Shown piece by piece: positions 6,759 through 8,564 of a DNA stretch of 8,564 nucleotides. Position 1 is the stretch's first letter. Every line of letters starts with the position of its first letter. The translations under genes were made by a program, and so were the position numbers. Under the pieces are notes generated by a model that saw only the letters and a list, made by a program, of their open reading frames with translations, searched no databases and had not been told where the DNA came from. Source of the stretch: Elusimicrobiota bacterium (GTDB taxonomy: Bacteria; Elusimicrobiota; Elusimicrobia; UBA1565). The stretch lies in NCBI GenBank assembly GCA_003450735.1, contig DMEZ01000052.1, positions 19,570-28,133 on the forward strand, written 5' to 3'.

Positions 6759-7492
6759 ACCTCCTCCTCTTCCTCTTCGCAGCGCTGGCGGCGCCCGTCT
6801 GGGCCGCGAACGGAGAGCTCGACCAGGCCAACAAGCTCTACGAGGCGTCCAAGTTCGCCGAGGCCGCGGCGGAGTACCAGGCCCTCGCCGCCGCCGACCC
6901 GCTCGACCCGGCCGCCCACTACAACCTCGGCAACGCCTATTTCCGCCTGGGCGGCGCGGGCGACCTCGCGCGGGCCATCGCCTCCTACCAGCGCGCCTTC
7001 GCCCTGAGCCCGCGCGATCCGGACGTGCGCCACAACCTCGACTTCGCCCTTCGGCGCGCCGGCGAGACGCTGGTGCCGACCGGCATGCCCTCCACGGCCT
7101 TCGTGCTGTTCCACCTGCTGAGCCGGACAGAGCTCGCGGCCCTCCACTGGCTCGGCCTCTGGGCGCTCCTGCTCCTGGGCTCGGCGGCCCTCTTCCGCGA
7201 GGGCTGGCGCAGACGCCTCCAGCCGTGGCTCCTGTGGGCCGGGATCTTCTGGGCGGCGGCCGGCGGCTGGTGGGCCCTGCTGGCCTGGACCGACATCCAG
7301 GCCCCGGGCGTCGTTCTGACCGGGGACGCCGAGGTCCGCAGCGGGCCCGGCCTGAACTTCCCGGTGAGCTTCAAGACCCCCGAGGGCCGGCGGGTCTCGG
7401 TGCTCGACGAGAAGGAAGGCTGGCTCGAGATCGGCGTGCTGAAAGAAGGCCTGCGCGGCTGGCTGCCCGCCGACCAGGTGGAACGGATATGA
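6755..7492 (+). CDS. batE: BatE, TPR and SH3-like domain membrane protein
   Basis: This 245-residue protein has a signal peptide (1-18, ending V-W-A-A), two TPR-like repeats at about 22-55 and 54-87, and the R-H-N-L-D motif at 92-96 that also ends the BatC TPR region. Two membrane helices follow (about 131-147 and 157-177) with an Arg-rich loop G-W-R-R-R between them. The C-terminal domain (182-245) is a bacterial SH3-like module with the characteristic V-R-S-G-P-G-L-N-F-P segment at 194-203 and G-W-L-E-I and G-W-L-P motifs. The positive loop suggests that both the TPR and SH3 parts lie in the periplasm, where SH3 modules commonly contact peptidoglycan or proteins. The ATG at 6755 overlaps the batD stop as ATGA; GAGG at 6741-6744 is a weak ribosome site. 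TPR plus SH3 is the classic BatE plan, so identification is firm. Confidence 0.93.
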   Translation: MNLLLFLFAALAAPVWAANGELDQANKLYEASKFAEAAAEYQALAAADPLDPAAHYNLGNAYFRLGGAGDLARAIASYQRAFALSPRDPDVRHNLDFALRRAGETLVPTGMPSTAFVLFHLLSRTELAALHWLGLWALLLLGSAALFREGWRRRLQPWLLWAGIFWAAAGGWWALLAWTDIQAPGVVLTGDAEVRSGPGLNFPVSFKTPEGRRVSVLDEKEGWLEIGVLKEGLRGWLPADQVERI

Positions 7493-8564
7493 AGACGATC
7501 GTCTCCATCGTCCTGGCCGCCCTCCTCTGCGTCGGGGTCCTGCTTTTCGGCCTCTCCCTGGCCGGCCGCAGGACGGTCCGCGGCGCCGCGCTCTCGCAGG
7601 GGCTCGAATCCATCCTGGCCAGTCAGGCCGGGGTCCAGGACCGCGCCATCACCCTCGTCCTCGACGACACGAGCCGCGGCGCGGACCCCCTGGGCCTCCC
7701 CGAGCCGCCCTCCTTCTTTGACGACCTGAGGCGGGGCCTCGCGAGCCTGCTCCGAAAGAGAGGGGGGGACCCCGAGCCCACCGGCTTCGCCGAAGCGCTG
7801 AGCGTCGGCGAGCCCGGCGCGGTGGTCTGGTCCTACGACGGATTCTCGACCTCGGATGAGCCCGCGATGGTCCAGGCCGTGATGGAAGCCATCGTGAAGG
7901 CCCGCGAGTCCGGAGCCCGCGTGAACCTCGTCACGACGGGGAACTCCGCCCTGATCGCGGCGAAGGCCGTCGCCCGGCTCGAGGGCAAGGACGTCCGCGT
8001 CGAGAGCCTGCACGCCTTCGGCATGAGCAAGCCCGCCCTCGTGCGCGCGGACCCGCTCTTCGCCGGCTTCGAGCGCCCTTCCAACCTCGTCAGCTGGACC
8101 AACACTCGGATCGACCGCGCGGAGGGTGCTGCGACCCGCGTCACCGAACACTCCAGTCCCAACGGCAGCGGGATGGACACGCAGGCGCTCAACGGGGTCG
8201 ACAACCTCCTGAAGAGCAGCAAGGACTTGGCCGACTGGGCGAGGAACATCGCGCCCCGCATCCAGAAGGAGATCGAGGAACGCAGCCGCCGGGAGGCGGA
8301 GGAGAAGGCCCGCCAGGAGCTCGCGCGGCGTCAAGAGAGCGCGGCTAAGAGGCCGGCCGCGAGATCCACTTCCGACTGTCTCCTCGACCCGGAGTGCGCC
8401 CCCGTCGGCGAGACCCCTGAACAGCGCGAGCGCCGCATCCAGAAGACCCGCTCCACCGCGGGCGCCGCCTCGAACATGGACGGCAAGAGGGGGCGGGCGA
8501 CCTACGCCTCGCCCGCGGCCGGGGGGGAAGCCCAGACGGAGACCTCGAAGCCGGGCGGGGGGAC
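7489..8564 (+). CDS. Unrecognised membrane-anchored protein, possible alpha/beta-hydrolase fold (3' end missing)
   Basis: The frame is open from ATG 7489 to the right edge: 358 residues and no stop. It overlaps the batE stop as ATGA, with AGGTGG at 7476-7481 seven nt upstream, so it is probably co-translated with the Bat genes. Residues 5-25 form a signal anchor or signal peptide; Cys14 lacks a lipobox context. I do not recognise the family. Residues 110-210 alternate predicted strands and helices in the order of an alpha/beta-hydrolase: strand V-V-W-S-Y, a helix, strand V-N-L-V-T-T, then the elbow-like G151-N-S153-A-L, a helix, and strand V-E-S-L-H. S153, D209 and H221 could form a triad, but the final Gly of G-x-S-x-G is Leu. 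Residues 255-290 are a charged, probably coiled-coil helix. The tail is low in complexity, with Cys297 and Cys303. The hydrolase idea is inference; a non-catalytic role is equally possible. Confidence 0.8.
   Translation, partial: MKTIVSIVLAALLCVGVLLFGLSLAGRRTVRGAALSQGLESILASQAGVQDRAITLVLDDTSRGADPLGLPEPPSFFDDLRRGLASLLRKRGGDPEPTGFAEALSVGEPGAVVWSYDGFSTSDEPAMVQAVMEAIVKARESGARVNLVTTGNSALIAAKAVARLEGKDVRVESLHAFGMSKPALVRADPLFAGFERPSNLVSWTNTRIDRAEGAATRVTEHSSPNGSGMDTQALNGVDNLLKSSKDLADWARNIAPRIQKEIEERSRREAEEKARQELARRQESAAKRPAARSTSDCLLDPECAPVGETPEQRERRIQKTRSTAGAASNMDGKRGRATYASPAAGGEAQTETSKPGGG

Noticed and set aside
7489..7563. Lipoprotein signal in the eighth gene (Cys14)
   Set aside because: The residues before Cys14 are Ala-Leu-Leu, not a lipobox ending in Gly, Ala or Ser, and the hydrophobic stretch continues past the cysteine.
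6985..8334. A 449-codon open frame on the minus strand opposite batE and the eighth gene
   Set aside because: It is Arg/Gly/Ala-biased with no recognisable motif, and the plus-strand frame over the same region has a coupled start, a ribosome site, a signal anchor and a plausible fold.

Overview
The window is a gapless, single-strand stretch of a MoxR/Bat (Bacteroides aerotolerance-type) operon from a very GC-rich bacterium. Third codon positions are almost all G or C. Most products are built for a periplasm: signal peptides, von Willebrand A (VWA) domains behind a two-helix membrane anchor, and a BatD protein. That suggests a diderm (Gram-negative) host. A GC-rich Elusimicrobiota-like lineage is only a guess; nothing here fixes the phylum. 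All eight genes lie on the plus strand. The only noncoding stretch is 27 nt (385-411), and no promoter, terminator, RNA gene, mobile element or CRISPR is visible. Transcription presumably starts upstream of the window.

Layout: C-terminal end of a MoxR AAA+ ATPase (1-384); DUF58 protein (412-1290); a small BatD-like membrane protein that appears to start at CTG (1287-2231); BatA, VWA (2228-3217); a fused BatB-BatC protein, VWA plus TPR (3217-4905); BatD (4902-6758); BatE, TPR plus two membrane helices plus SH3-like domain (6755-7492); and an unrecognised membrane-anchored protein that runs off the right edge (7489-8564) and may carry a divergent alpha/beta-hydrolase fold. After the first junction every neighbour pair overlaps by 4 nt (CTGA, GTGA or ATGA) or 1 nt (TGATG), which implies translational coupling and a multi-subunit product.

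From the families, MoxR is expected to act as a cytoplasmic ATP-driven chaperone with the DUF58 protein. BatA and BatB should place metal-binding VWA domains in the periplasm, and BatC, BatD and BatE should add periplasmic interaction domains (TPR, beta-sandwich, SH3). The small BatD-like protein and BatD both put a similar helical domain into the cytoplasm, a plausible contact with the MoxR/DUF58 side. The system's biochemical role is not established; cell-envelope or stress-tolerance roles have been proposed.

The system itself is known. The least expected points are the CTG start that hides 91 codons of the small BatD-like gene, the BatB-BatC fusion with what looks like a buried BatC signal peptide, and the coupled eighth gene of unknown function.
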